Assembly (NCBI GenBank): GCA_945861565.1
Contig: CAMAUY010000050.1
Location: 1-36,448 of the forward strand
DNA from: Akkermansia muciniphila
Lineage (GTDB): Bacteria > Verrucomicrobiota > Verrucomicrobiia > Limisphaerales > UBA9464
Reading direction: 5' to 3'
Length of the DNA: 36,448 nt
The notes beneath the pieces were generated by a model. That model saw only the letters and a program-made list of their open reading frames with translations. It was not told the origin of the DNA and did not search any database. Positions 16,890 through 25,107 of this stretch are shown in pieces (within the stretch, counting starts at the first letter, position 1; each line of letters begins with the position of its first letter). A program made the translations under genes and the position numbers.

Positions 16890-19454
16890 TCAGAAATCGC
16901 GACTGTAGCCAACGGTGAACTGGAATCGCCCGCTGGACGAGGCGCCCTCGGCGGTGCTAATCGGGATACCGTAATCGAGCCGAAGCGGGCCGATCGGCAG
17001 ATTGAGGCGCAGCCCGACACCGTAGTTATCGTTGTAGAGGCCGGTGGGGTATTGCTTGGGATCAAAGCTGTAGGCGTCGGTGTAAACCATGCCGATGTCA
17101 TAAAAGACGGCAAAACGGAGACGATCGATGATCGGGACGCTGTAGTCGGCGGATCCATACCAGTAGGTCCCTCCGCCGAGAGGCTCGTCACTGACGGGAT
17201 CTCGGGGGCCGACTTCGCGGTATTTGGATCCGCGGAGGGAATAGGCACCGCCGAGGAAATACCGATCGAACATTGGCACGCGGTCTTTGCGCCCGCGGTC
17301 GCCATCCCCGTAAGCCTCCACCACGCCGACGCGGCCGGAAAGTTCTAGAACATGTCCCTTGAAGATGTCCTCGAGGCCCGATGTGAATTTGAACTGCTCA
17401 TTCGGACTCCAGTACTGGCCGCCGCGGAATTCAATCTTGTAGAAGTCGGTATCGCCGCCAAGGGGACCGCCGGCGACTTCTCCGATGACCTCGGCGCGAT
17501 GACCGCGGGAGGGCAGTAGGAAGTTATTCCGCGTGTCGTGAGCCAGGGTCGTGCCCATCTTCGAGACCAAGCGTTGACCTTGTTCGAGAATAATTTCGGA
17601 TCGATTCGGGTTCGGAATAATTTCGCCGGCGCTGTTTGTTGTAAAAGGCCCGTAAGCGGCTCGGTAGGCGTCGGAGAGTCTGATATCGACCGTTTCGATG
17701 GTATAACTCCCGCCGATTTCGAAACGATGCGGCAACGCCTTGCGGAGGGAGAATCGGGCACCGGTTTCGATCTGCTCGTAATTATCCGAGTAATAATTTA
17801 GATCCCGGTGGAACAGTTCCGTAGTGAGTTCGAGCCGTCGACCCAGAAACCACGGCTCGACGAATGTGGCGATGTAGTCTTTGCGCTTTGTGCCAAATTG
17901 GGCGCGCAGCCGGGCCTTCTGTCCGGCTCCGGTGAAGTAGGGCGGGTTAAAAAGATCGAAGTTGCCCTGGCTGATTTCGACGAACCCGACGACGGCGTCG
18001 ACCGAGCTAAATCCGGCGCCCAGGGCGATATTACCGGTATTCTTTTCCTCAACGGCGACAATCAGGTTCTTGCGATTAGGGACATCCGTATCGTCGGTGG
18101 TAGTGTCCACTTTTTCGAAATACTGCATTTGTTCGAGAATGCTCTTACTGGCCTTGACTTTGAGCATGTCGAACGTCTCGCCTGGACCGATGGCGAGTTC
18201 TCGACGGATGACGCGATCTTTGGTCTTTGTATTGCCTCGGATTTCGATCTTTTCGACGTAGGATTTTTCGCCTTCGCGGACATTATGAACGAGGTCGATG
18301 GTCCCTTTGTCGATGTTGGCATTTTTCCTGGAATCGACGCGGGCATCAATGTAACCGCGCGAACCGTAGAAATCGCGGATGGCCTCGTCATCCTTTTCGA
18401 GATCGCTGGGCGAAAATACGGCTCCATCCTTGAGCCGAAGACCCCGCTTGACCTTGTCGCCATCGGGTGACCGCAGGTTGCTGAGGATAGTGTTGGTGGG
18501 ATACAGCTCGTTGCCCTTGAATTCAACGCCCCCGACCTTGTACTGAGTGCCTTCGTCGATGTTCAACTCGAGCACGATCCGGTTCGTGTCGGTTGGTTTA
18601 ACCGGGTTCAAAGTGACGCCCTTGAGTTCGTAGTCGACATATCCGTGGTTGGCGTAGAAGTCACGGAGTTTTTCTTTGTCTTCCTCAAATTGGTCTTCCT
18701 TCAATTTGCCGCTTCCGGTCAGCCACGAGAACATCCAATGGCGGCGGGTCTTGATGGTCTTGCGGAGCTTTTTTTGTGGAAACGCGCGAGCATTCTCAAA
18801 GACCACGTCGTTGATCCGGGTCTTCGGCGCCTCAACAATCTCAAAGGTCACGGTGCCACGGCCGAGGCTTTCGGTAATGACCGGGCTGTTGGTGACAGTG
18901 GTGCGCTGGAGGCCGGCCTTTTGGTAGAGTTTCTGGATCTCTTGGGCGTCGGTAAAAAGCTTTTGTTCGTCCAGGGGTTCCCCGACCTTTGATTTTACCT
19001 TCTTGAGCAACTTGTTTTTCGAGTATTTTCGATTTCCGGTGAACCGGATTTCAGTGAGCAGGGGTTTTCCCTGAACAACGTAAGTCAGAGCATAGGCCTT
19101 GGGCATGGGCCGTCCGAGAACATCTGTCAGGGGAGTGCCCTGCAGATCGGTCAGGTAGCCAACGGGTTCTTCGACGACGCGGATATTGTAGAAATACCCA
19201 GTGGTGTAGAGGTTGCGGATATCATCATCGACGCTGACCTTGTTGTACGGATCGCCCTGGCGGATCCGTATATTGCCACGAATCAGGTCATCGCTGACGG
19301 CCGGGGGGCCGAGATGCTTGATTTCAATGCGGGTGATCTTTGGCCGTTCGGGTTCACCTGCCAGCACCGGATCTTGCGAGTGCAGGTTGGCGTACTGCAA
19401 GCATGCGATCAGGACGGCACAAAAGCGTAGCCAGCGGCGCGAGGATAGTTTCAT
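16890..19454 (-). CDS. bamA: outer-membrane assembly factor BamA (Omp85 family)
   Basis: BamA inserts beta-barrel proteins into the outer membrane. The 854-residue protein has a signal peptide (through ANLHSQ) and several POTRA repeats (about 38-480), seen as recurring stretches such as ITRIEIKHLG, LLTEIRFTGNRKYSK and YVEKIEIRGNTKTKDR. The C-terminal barrel (about 500-854) ends in aromatic YSRDF, the usual barrel terminal signal. The conserved loop-6 motif appears as L740-R741-G742 (canonical VRGF). It starts 5 bp after the stop of dnaB and is followed by the Skp gene, so replication and envelope genes share one transcription unit here. Confidence 0.95.
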   Translation of the reverse strand: MKLSSRRWLRFCAVLIACLQYANLHSQDPVLAGEPERPKITRIEIKHLGPPAVSDDLIRGNIRIRQGDPYNKVSVDDDIRNLYTTGYFYNIRVVEEPVGYLTDLQGTPLTDVLGRPMPKAYALTYVVQGKPLLTEIRFTGNRKYSKNKLLKKVKSKVGEPLDEQKLFTDAQEIQKLYQKAGLQRTTVTNSPVITESLGRGTVTFEIVEAPKTRINDVVFENARAFPQKKLRKTIKTRRHWMFSWLTGSGKLKEDQFEEDKEKLRDFYANHGYVDYELKGVTLNPVKPTDTNRIVLELNIDEGTQYKVGGVEFKGNELYPTNTILSNLRSPDGDKVKRGLRLKDGAVFSPSDLEKDDEAIRDFYGSRGYIDARVDSRKNANIDKGTIDLVHNVREGEKSYVEKIEIRGNTKTKDRVIRRELAIGPGETFDMLKVKASKSILEQMQYFEKVDTTTDDTDVPNRKNLIVAVEEKNTGNIALGAGFSSVDAVVGFVEISQGNFDLFNPPYFTGAGQKARLRAQFGTKRKDYIATFVEPWFLGRRLELTTELFHRDLNYYSDNYEQIETGARFSLRKALPHRFEIGGSYTIETVDIRLSDAYRAAYGPFTTNSAGEIIPNPNRSEIILEQGQRLVSKMGTTLAHDTRNNFLLPSRGHRAEVIGEVAGGPLGGDTDFYKIEFRGGQYWSPNEQFKFTSGLEDIFKGHVLELSGRVGVVEAYGDGDRGRKDRVPMFDRYFLGGAYSLRGSKYREVGPRDPVSDEPLGGGTYWYGSADYSVPIIDRLRFAVFYDIGMVYTDAYSFDPKQYPTGLYNDNYGVGLRLNLPIGPLRLDYGIPISTAEGASSSGRFQFTVGYSRDF

Positions 19455-19459
19455 TCAAA

Positions 19460-20905
19460 TCAGGCTTCGGGCTCGATCTTGGCCGCGCTTTCGAACCGGG
19501 TAAAGCTCTTCAAGAAGGTCAATCGAAGATCGCCGGTCGGACCGTTGCGTTGTTTTGCCACCAGGAGATTCACCGGAATGGCCTCCGACGGCTCCTGGTT
19601 CGCCTCTTCTTCCTCTTCGACAACGGGCTTGTAAAGCAGTCCCACGAGATCGGCGTCTTGTTCGATGGCTCCAGATTCCCGGAGATCCGAAAGACGGGGT
19701 TTGCGGCTTTTGTCCTTCTCCAATTCACGGTTTAACTGACAGAGCACGATCACCGGCAATTGGAGTTCCTTCGCGAGAGCCTTCACCCCCGAGGATATTT
19801 CGGACACTTCCTGCTGTCGGTTGTCCTGTCCCTTGCGGGAGGTCGAGTGGAGCAATTGGAGGTAGTCGATGATGATCAGCTTGAGTCCGTGATGCTGCCA
19901 CATCCGGCGTGCTCGCGCACGAAGTTGGAGGATGCTGAGCCCGGCGGTGTCGTCGATATAGAGCGGGGCTTTGGCCAGCTTGCCGGCGGCGCCGGTTAAT
20001 TTGCGGAGATCGCCCTCCGACAGGAAGCCGTCCCGAATCGCCTTCATATTCACCCGGGCGAGGGAACAGAGCATCCGCATCACCAGCGATTCAGCGGTCA
20101 TTTCCAGGCTGAAGACGGCGACAGGCAATCTTTCGTTCACCGCAACGTGTTCGGCGATGTTCATGGCGAGGGACGTTTTACCCATCGAAGGCCGGGCCGC
20201 GATGACCACCATTTCGCCGCCGTGGAGGCCATTGGTCATCCGGTCCAGATCGGTGAATCCGCTCGAGATCCCGCTCAGTGCCCCCTGGCGTTGATGAAAA
20301 TCCTGGATGAGGTTGATCGCCTGATTGACGAGATCCTTCATGCCCCGTTGAGTGGACTCCTCGCGATCCTCGCTGATCTTGAGGATATCTCGCTCGACTT
20401 CGTCGAGCAGAACGTCGACTTCCCCTTCGTGCTCTTGCACTCGGCTGATCACCTGGCTGCAGGTTGCGATCATTCGTCGGAGAACGAACTTCTCGCTAAC
20501 AATCTCGAGGTAATAGGCCAGATTGGCGGCGGAGGGGACGGCATCCTGGAGGCCAGCAAGATAGGAAAGTCCCCCGACAGCTTCGAGTTGGTTTGAATCC
20601 TTGAGATGTTGTTGGACGGTGATCAGGTCGATTGGCTCCTTCGAGTCGTACATGGTTGCCAACAGGTCGAAAACCGTCTGGTGACGAAGGTCATAAAATG
20701 TCTGGGAACCGCTTTTCAGTTTTTCGAGGCAGATCCCCATGGCTTCGTTTGGCGCCAGCAGAACACATCCCAGCACACCTTGCTCGGCTTCAATCGAATG
20801 CGGAGGGAGGCGGTCAATCTTTGCCAGATTCACCCCGGGAGTGCGGGTCCGGCGAACCTTCTTCAGATCGGGAGCGCCGGAAGCTCCGTTGGCAGATTCT
20901 TCCAT
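19460..20905 (-). CDS. dnaB: replicative DNA helicase
   Basis: DnaB is the hexameric helicase that unwinds DNA at the replication fork. The 481-residue protein has the N-terminal domain (LPPHSIEAEQGVLGCVLL, 33-50). The RecA-like ATPase follows, with Walker A ARPSMGKT (237-244), Walker B LIIIDYLQLL (343-352) and the LRESGAIEQDADLV stretch. No intein or truncation is seen. The gene follows rplI, as in several phyla (rplI-dnaB), and is separated from it by about 200 bp containing a candidate terminator at 21041-21071. The ATG is followed by about 30 non-conserved residues. Confidence 0.97.
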   Translation of the reverse strand: MEESANGASGAPDLKKVRRTRTPGVNLAKIDRLPPHSIEAEQGVLGCVLLAPNEAMGICLEKLKSGSQTFYDLRHQTVFDLLATMYDSKEPIDLITVQQHLKDSNQLEAVGGLSYLAGLQDAVPSAANLAYYLEIVSEKFVLRRMIATCSQVISRVQEHEGEVDVLLDEVERDILKISEDREESTQRGMKDLVNQAINLIQDFHQRQGALSGISSGFTDLDRMTNGLHGGEMVVIAARPSMGKTSLAMNIAEHVAVNERLPVAVFSLEMTAESLVMRMLCSLARVNMKAIRDGFLSEGDLRKLTGAAGKLAKAPLYIDDTAGLSILQLRARARRMWQHHGLKLIIIDYLQLLHSTSRKGQDNRQQEVSEISSGVKALAKELQLPVIVLCQLNRELEKDKSRKPRLSDLRESGAIEQDADLVGLLYKPVVEEEEEANQEPSEAIPVNLLVAKQRNGPTGDLRLTFLKSFTRFESAAKIEPEA

Positions 20906-21040
20906 GAGGTTGGGGATGAAGACGGTTTTGGGTGTGGGGAGCGAGGGTAGGTTTTAAGAATGGGCTCCCAGGGAACTTACCGGTAACCCACGGCTTATTC
21001 ACCCGTTGTTCATTGGCTGGAAATGGACCGTGGCCCGCTT

Positions 21041-21071
21041 GAAAAGACGAAGGCCCGGCGGGAGCCGAGCC
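21041..21071 (-). terminator. hairpin with T-rich tail between rplI and dnaB
   Basis: On the minus strand, GGCTCGGC and GCCGGGCC pair over 8 bp (one G-T) around loop TCCC and are followed by TTCGTCTTTTC. It lies 37 bp after rplI. It could end the ribosomal-protein part of the transcript or act as a partial attenuator limiting dnaB-bamA expression. The T tract is interrupted, so partial termination is more likely than complete. Confidence 0.55.
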
Positions 21072-21107
21072 TGATCGTATCGGATGGGTGAGAGATCGGC
21101 CCGAGGA

Positions 21108-21701
21108 TTACTTTTTCTCCCCCCGGGGTGCGCGGGTCGGCTTAACTTCCGCTGCCTCCGCCTGCGGAGCCGCGTGGCGGCTTGATCGCTTTTCGGTGCG
21201 GGGGGCTGCTCCCTTGTCGTCGGTCGTTGGCTTGTCCGCCGGGGGATTGCTACTCTTGACGAGCACTTTGACCGAGCACTTGACCTCCGGGTGCAAACGC
21301 AGCTCGACGTCGTGTTCTCCGATGGTGTGAATCGGCCGTTCCAAGTGAATTTTCTTTTTGTCGAGTGACACTTCGAGCTGGGTTTTCATGGCGTCGGCAA
21401 TCGTGCCGGTGGTGACGCTACCGAACATCTTACCGTCGTCGCCGGTTTTCACCATGACCGTGAGCACGACCTTGCTGAGGCTCTTGCCCAGCTCGGTCAT
21501 CGTGTTGAGTTCATGGGCTTCCCGTTCGCCGCGCCGCTGGCGAAGGGATTCAATCCGGCGCTTGTTTCCCTGCGACAGAGGGATGGCGAGCCCGTTTGGG
21601 ATCAGGTAATTGCGGGCATAGCCGGCGGATACTTTCACTTGGTCGGATTCACCGCCCAGGCCGACGACATTGTGGATCAGGATGATTTCAGTTTTTGCCA
21701 T
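21108..21701 (-). CDS. rplI: 50S ribosomal protein bL9 with charged C-terminal extension
   Basis: The 197-residue protein begins with the bL9 signature (MAKTEIILIHNVVGLG, then GYARNYLIPNGLAIPLS) and covers both globular domains to about residue 148. Typical bL9 is about 150 residues; here about 50 more follow, a low-complexity tail rich in Lys, Ala, Pro and Glu (ADKPTTDDKGAAPRTEKR onward). Long basic/acidic tails on ribosomal proteins recur in this window (see bL25). It sits downstream of ssb, separated by 82 bp. The usual rpsR gene is missing from that position. Confidence 0.96.
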   Translation of the reverse strand: MAKTEIILIHNVVGLGGESDQVKVSAGYARNYLIPNGLAIPLSQGNKRRIESLRQRRGEREAHELNTMTELGKSLSKVVLTVMVKTGDDGKMFGSVTTGTIADAMKTQLEVSLDKKKIHLERPIHTIGEHDVELRLHPEVKCSVKVLVKSSNPPADKPTTDDKGAAPRTEKRSSRHAAPQAEAAEVKPTRAPRGEKK

Positions 21702-21783
21702 GTTCGAAAAGAGTTGGGGTTAGCAGTTAAACGGGATGGTAATGCAGGCAGAGAAGAGCGGGTCCTGAGGAATTTCTGGCAGA

Positions 21784-22257
21784 TCAAAAGGGGACATCGT
21801 CCTCCTCAGGGGGGGGACCTTCATTGGACGGTGCCGACGGAGTTGTGCCCGATGGAGCAGCTGCGGTCGGGCGGGACTGGCGGGGCGGCGGGGTTGAGGG
21901 TGCCCCGGGAGCTTCGCCCGAGCGGGGACCGCCAACGAACTGAAATCCTTCCAGAACTACGCGAATCTTGGATACCTTCTGGCCGGTGGTTTTGTCATCC
22001 CACTGATCGAGCTTTAGCCGACCCTCCACAAAGAGTGGGCTGCCTTTCCGCACATATTGAGCGATCACTTCTGCCTGTTTGCCCCAGGCATCGATGTCGA
22101 TGAAAGTGACCTCTTCTTTCGTCTCGCCTGTCTCCGTCTTGTACTGGCGGTTGACGGCCAAGCCGAGCCGGGCGGTGGCAGTTCCCTTCGGGGTATAGCG
22201 AAGCTCCGGATCCCGGGTGAGATTGCCGAGAAGGATAACTTTATTGTAGCTCGCCAT
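21784..22257 (-). CDS. ssb: single-stranded DNA-binding protein
   Basis: The 157-residue SSB coats single-stranded DNA during replication and repair. The OB fold occupies about 1-108 (NKVILLGNLTRDPELRYTPK, FIDIDAWGKQAEVIAQYVRK, SPLFVEGRLKLDQWDD). A flexible Pro/Gly/Ser-rich linker follows, and the protein ends in the acidic protein-interaction tip EEDDVPF (E. coli consensus DDDIPF). It lies between rpsF and rplI. The ATG is preceded by GGAGGACC, a good ribosome site. Confidence 0.97.
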   Translation of the reverse strand: MASYNKVILLGNLTRDPELRYTPKGTATARLGLAVNRQYKTETGETKEEVTFIDIDAWGKQAEVIAQYVRKGSPLFVEGRLKLDQWDDKTTGQKVSKIRVVLEGFQFVGGPRSGEAPGAPSTPPPRQSRPTAAAPSGTTPSAPSNEGPPPEEDDVPF

Positions 22258-22305
22258 AAAAGGGTCCTCCGGAGTGGGATGGTCGGCGTGAGAGCGGCTG
22301 CTCGG

Positions 22306-22611
22306 TTACTTAGCCGCGACGGGCTTGGGGGATTCGTGGAACAACACTCGAAAAACTTCAGCCACGTGCTGGAACTTGGTCTGCAGCACGGTCAGCACCA
22401 CGGGCGGGGCCTCGAAAACTACATTGACGTAGTGTCCGGCCGTGTTGCGTTTGTCGGCGACGCGGACGAACGATTTCTTGTCCATCTTTTGGACAGCCTC
22501 AACCTTACCGCCCGCGCCGGTAATCTCGGCGGAGAGCTTGTCGACTGCGTCTTTCAATTCCTCTTCCTTGCCGGCCAAGTTCAAAATAAACAGACCTTCG
22601 TAACGTTTCAC
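22306..22611 (-). CDS. rpsF: 30S ribosomal protein bS6
   Basis: A 101-residue bS6 (KRYEGLFILNLAGKEEEL at the start, NVVFEAPPVVLTVL later). Translation begins at GTG 22611, with AAGGA five bases upstream deciding the start. bS6 binds bS18 in the platform of the small subunit, but rpsR is not next door. It follows pth by 24 bp and precedes ssb by 48 bp, consistent with co-transcription. Confidence 0.95.
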   Translation of the reverse strand: MKRYEGLFILNLAGKEEELKDAVDKLSAEITGAGGKVEAVQKMDKKSFVRVADKRNTAGHYVNVVFEAPPVVLTVLQTKFQHVAEVFRVLFHESPKPVAAK

Positions 22612-22635
22612 AATTATCCTTTCAGTGCGGGCCGG

Positions 22636-23220
22636 TCATTCCACCGGACCATTTAGTAAACTCATTGCCTTGCTGATTCCCTCGGTCGCCCAGGTTTCCA
22701 CCTGCCGCCGTGCTTTACATAGAACCGATTCCAATACTGCGATTTCATCCCCTGTGAAGCGACCGAGAACGTGGCCGGTTATTTCCCGGACCTTGGAATC
22801 CGGCCGGGCGATCCCGATGCGCAGCCGAGGATAGCCCCGGGATCCAAGGTGCCGCTCAATGGATTCGAGTCCGTGATGTCCGCCTGGGCTGCCTTCCGGA
22901 CGAAGCCGGAGGGTTCCCAAGGGGAGATCGGCGTCATCGACCAGCACGAGAACATCCGCGGGAGCAACCTTATAATAGGCTGCGACCCGTTGGACGCATT
23001 CGCCGCTGGCGTTCATAAAGGTCTGGGGCTTGCACAACACAAACCGTCGACCCTCAAACGTCGCTTCCGTCAATTCTGCAAAGAACATCTGCTCTTTTCG
23101 CCAGCGCCCACCCCAACTTTCGGCCAAGCGATCCACCAGCATAAAGCCGGCGTTGTGGCGGGTCTCCCGGTATTCACGTCCGGGATTCCCTAGTCCGACG
23201 ATCAATGCCGGTTCGCTCAC
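22636..23220 (-). CDS. pth: peptidyl-tRNA hydrolase
   Basis: Pth frees tRNA from prematurely released peptidyl-tRNA. The 194-residue protein has VGLGNPGREY, the catalytic histidine H22 in TRHNAGF, KPQTFMNASG with N70, and D95 in LVLVDDADLPLG. At the position of E. coli Asn114 the usual GGHNGL reads GGHHGL, an Asn-to-His change. Translation probably starts at GTG 23220, since the family motif begins within five residues. It lies between rplY and rpsF in the housekeeping run. Confidence 0.95.
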   Translation of the reverse strand: MSEPALIVGLGNPGREYRETRHNAGFMLVDRLAESWGGRWRKEQMFFAELTEATFEGRRFVLCKPQTFMNASGECVQRVAAYYKVAPADVLVLVDDADLPLGTLRLRPEGSPGGHHGLESIERHLGSRGYPRLRIGIARPDSKVREITGHVLGRFTGDEIAVLESVLCKARRQVETWATEGISKAMSLLNGPVE

Positions 23221-23289
23221 GTCGGGCGAGAAAGTCTAAATCCAGCCCAGGCCGAATTCAGCTCTCATTAACTATTTAAACCTTTTTTG

Positions 23290-23994
23290 CTACTTCTTCT
23301 TTTCGGCCGGCTTCTTGTCGCTGGCCTTGGGGTCAGGCGCCGGGGCGGTACCATCCTCTTTCTTTTCCTTCAGCATCTCCGGCTGCTTTGCATCACCCGC
23401 AGCCGCTACGGGTGTTTCCACCACTTCAGCAATCGGGGCCGCCACGGCGAGAACAGTGAGATGCTTGTCGCCCAGGATTTCAACTCCGACGGGAGGCTTA
23501 ATATCACCGAGGTGAACAGAATCCCCGACGTTGAGCGCCGACACATCCACAGAGATTTGGTCGGGAAGGTCCTTGGGCAGAGCGCGAACACGGAGTTTGA
23601 GCAGCACGTGTTCAAGTGTTCCTCCGGCCGACTTGACCCCAACCGCTTCACCGAAGGATTCCACGGGGACGCGGATGGTGACCATTTCGTCGGGCTTCAC
23701 TTCATGAAAATCCACGTGAAGCACTTCACCGGAGAGTGGGTGGTGCTGAACATCTTGGACCAGGGCTAGCCGGGTCGGTCTCGCATCGCCTTTGATCGCG
23801 AGATCGACCAAGATGATCTCGCTGTGGGCGGTGTGAACCAGTTCGCCAAATTCCGTAGCATCCAGTTCCAGATTTTGGGCGGGGGCGGACTTGCCGTAGA
23901 CGTTGGCGGGGATTTGGCCCCGGGCGCGAACGGCCCGGGAACCTTTGCGTCGCGCGAGCGAACGCGGTGATGCGTGAAGTGCTACTGATTTCAT
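23290..23994 (-). CDS. rplY: 50S ribosomal protein bL25 (CTC/TL5 type)
   Basis: The 234-residue product has the bL25 5S rRNA-binding domain (about 1-95; RGQIPANVYGK, VQHHPLSGEVLHVDFHEV) and the C-terminal CTC/TL5 domain to about 185. It ends in a roughly 45-residue Ala/Pro/Lys/Glu tail. The CTC form is linked to general stress in other bacteria; here it may simply be the ribosomal form. It lies between prs and pth, a common prs-rplY-pth order, 47 bp after prs. Confidence 0.95.
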   Translation of the reverse strand: MKSVALHASPRSLARRKGSRAVRARGQIPANVYGKSAPAQNLELDATEFGELVHTAHSEIILVDLAIKGDARPTRLALVQDVQHHPLSGEVLHVDFHEVKPDEMVTIRVPVESFGEAVGVKSAGGTLEHVLLKLRVRALPKDLPDQISVDVSALNVGDSVHLGDIKPPVGVEILGDKHLTVLAVAAPIAEVVETPVAAAGDAKQPEMLKEKKEDGTAPAPDPKASDKKPAEKKK

Positions 23995-24041
23995 ATCGTT
24001 GTATCTGCCGATGCCCGATCCCCATCCAGGAATCCAGGTCG

Positions 24042-24974
24042 TCAGCCCTTAAACTCGAAGAGCGAAGTGACCGACGAATTGGTGTGAATTCGCTGGATGG
24101 CTTCGCCCAACAATCCGGCCACGGAGAGAGTCGTTATTGACACCCCGCTCACGACCGGACGGGTGACAGTATCGGTCGTAATCAATTCGTCAATCACTGA
24201 ATTCTTGAGCCGTTCAATACCCAGGTCATTCAGGAGTGCATGGGAAACGGCGGCCCGGATCTTCTTGGCCCCTCGCGCTTTCAGCAGTGCGGCCGCATTG
24301 ACCAGCGTTCCTGCCGTCTCGGCTAAATCATCAACGAGGAGGATGTTTTTTTCGTCGACTTCTCCGATCAACGAAATTGCTTCCGTTTCGGTCGGACTCT
24401 TGCGGCGCTTGGCCACAATCGCCAGTTCCGTTCCAAGGGTTTGCGCGTACGCCGCCGCCATTTTCAGGCCACCCAGATCCGGACTGACTACCACCATGTC
24501 ATCGATCGGGTTCCGCTTGAGGTAGTCGAATATGACGGGAGCGGCATAAAGGTGATCAACGGGGATGTCAAAGAACCCCTGAATTTGCTGGGCATGCAGA
24601 TCCATCGTCAGCACTCGGTTTGCACCGGAGGCTACGATCAGATTGGCGACCAGTTTGGCGGTGATGGGCACTCGGGGCTGATCCTTCCGGTCTTGTCGCG
24701 CGTAGCCGTAGAACGGGAGGACTGCGGTTATCCGGCTCGCACTGGCTCGGCGGAGCGCATCGATCATGATGAACATTTCCATCAGATAATGATTTGCCGG
24801 CGGACTGGACGACTGGACCACGAAGACGTCTTCGCCGCGGACGTTTTCGTCGATCTTCACGAAGGTCTCGCCGTTGGGGAATGCCTTGACGGTGGACCGC
24901 CCGAGCTGGATGCCGATGGAGTGGCAGATTTCTCGCGCGAGGGTGGGATTAGAGTTGCCGCTGAAAACTTTCAC
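24042..24974 (-). CDS. prs: ribose-phosphate pyrophosphokinase
   Basis: Prs makes PRPP from ribose 5-phosphate and ATP for nucleotide, His and Trp synthesis. The 310-residue length is standard. Seen are FPNGETFVKIDENVRG, the flexible loop YGYARQDRKDQPR (89-101), the metal-binding DLHAQQIQGFFD (125-136), and the PRPP loop VDDLAETAGT (214-223; the usual Asp before TAGT is Glu). Translation likely begins at GTG 24974, giving the canonical start KVFSGNSNP. It is probably the first gene of the prs-rplY-pth-rpsF-ssb-rplI-dnaB-bamA-ompH run. Confidence 0.96.
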   Translation of the reverse strand: MKVFSGNSNPTLAREICHSIGIQLGRSTVKAFPNGETFVKIDENVRGEDVFVVQSSSPPANHYLMEMFIMIDALRRASASRITAVLPFYGYARQDRKDQPRVPITAKLVANLIVASGANRVLTMDLHAQQIQGFFDIPVDHLYAAPVIFDYLKRNPIDDMVVVSPDLGGLKMAAAYAQTLGTELAIVAKRRKSPTETEAISLIGEVDEKNILLVDDLAETAGTLVNAAALLKARGAKKIRAAVSHALLNDLGIERLKNSVIDELITTDTVTRPVVSGVSITTLSVAGLLGEAIQRIHTNSSVTSLFEFKG

Positions 24975-25107
24975 AGGTGTGGAAAAGCAAAGACTCCCAC
25001 GAAATCACGAGAGCGATTGCTGAGGACAAGGCTGCGAAGCTCAGCGTGAGTGGGCAAGAGGATTTCCACCGAAAGAAGCGATCTCTTGAATGCGGTCACC
25101 GGATGAA

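Noticed and set aside
25041-25107. Possible terminator or RNA between the ABC locus and prs
   Set aside because: No stem followed by a T tract and no known RNA pattern was found.
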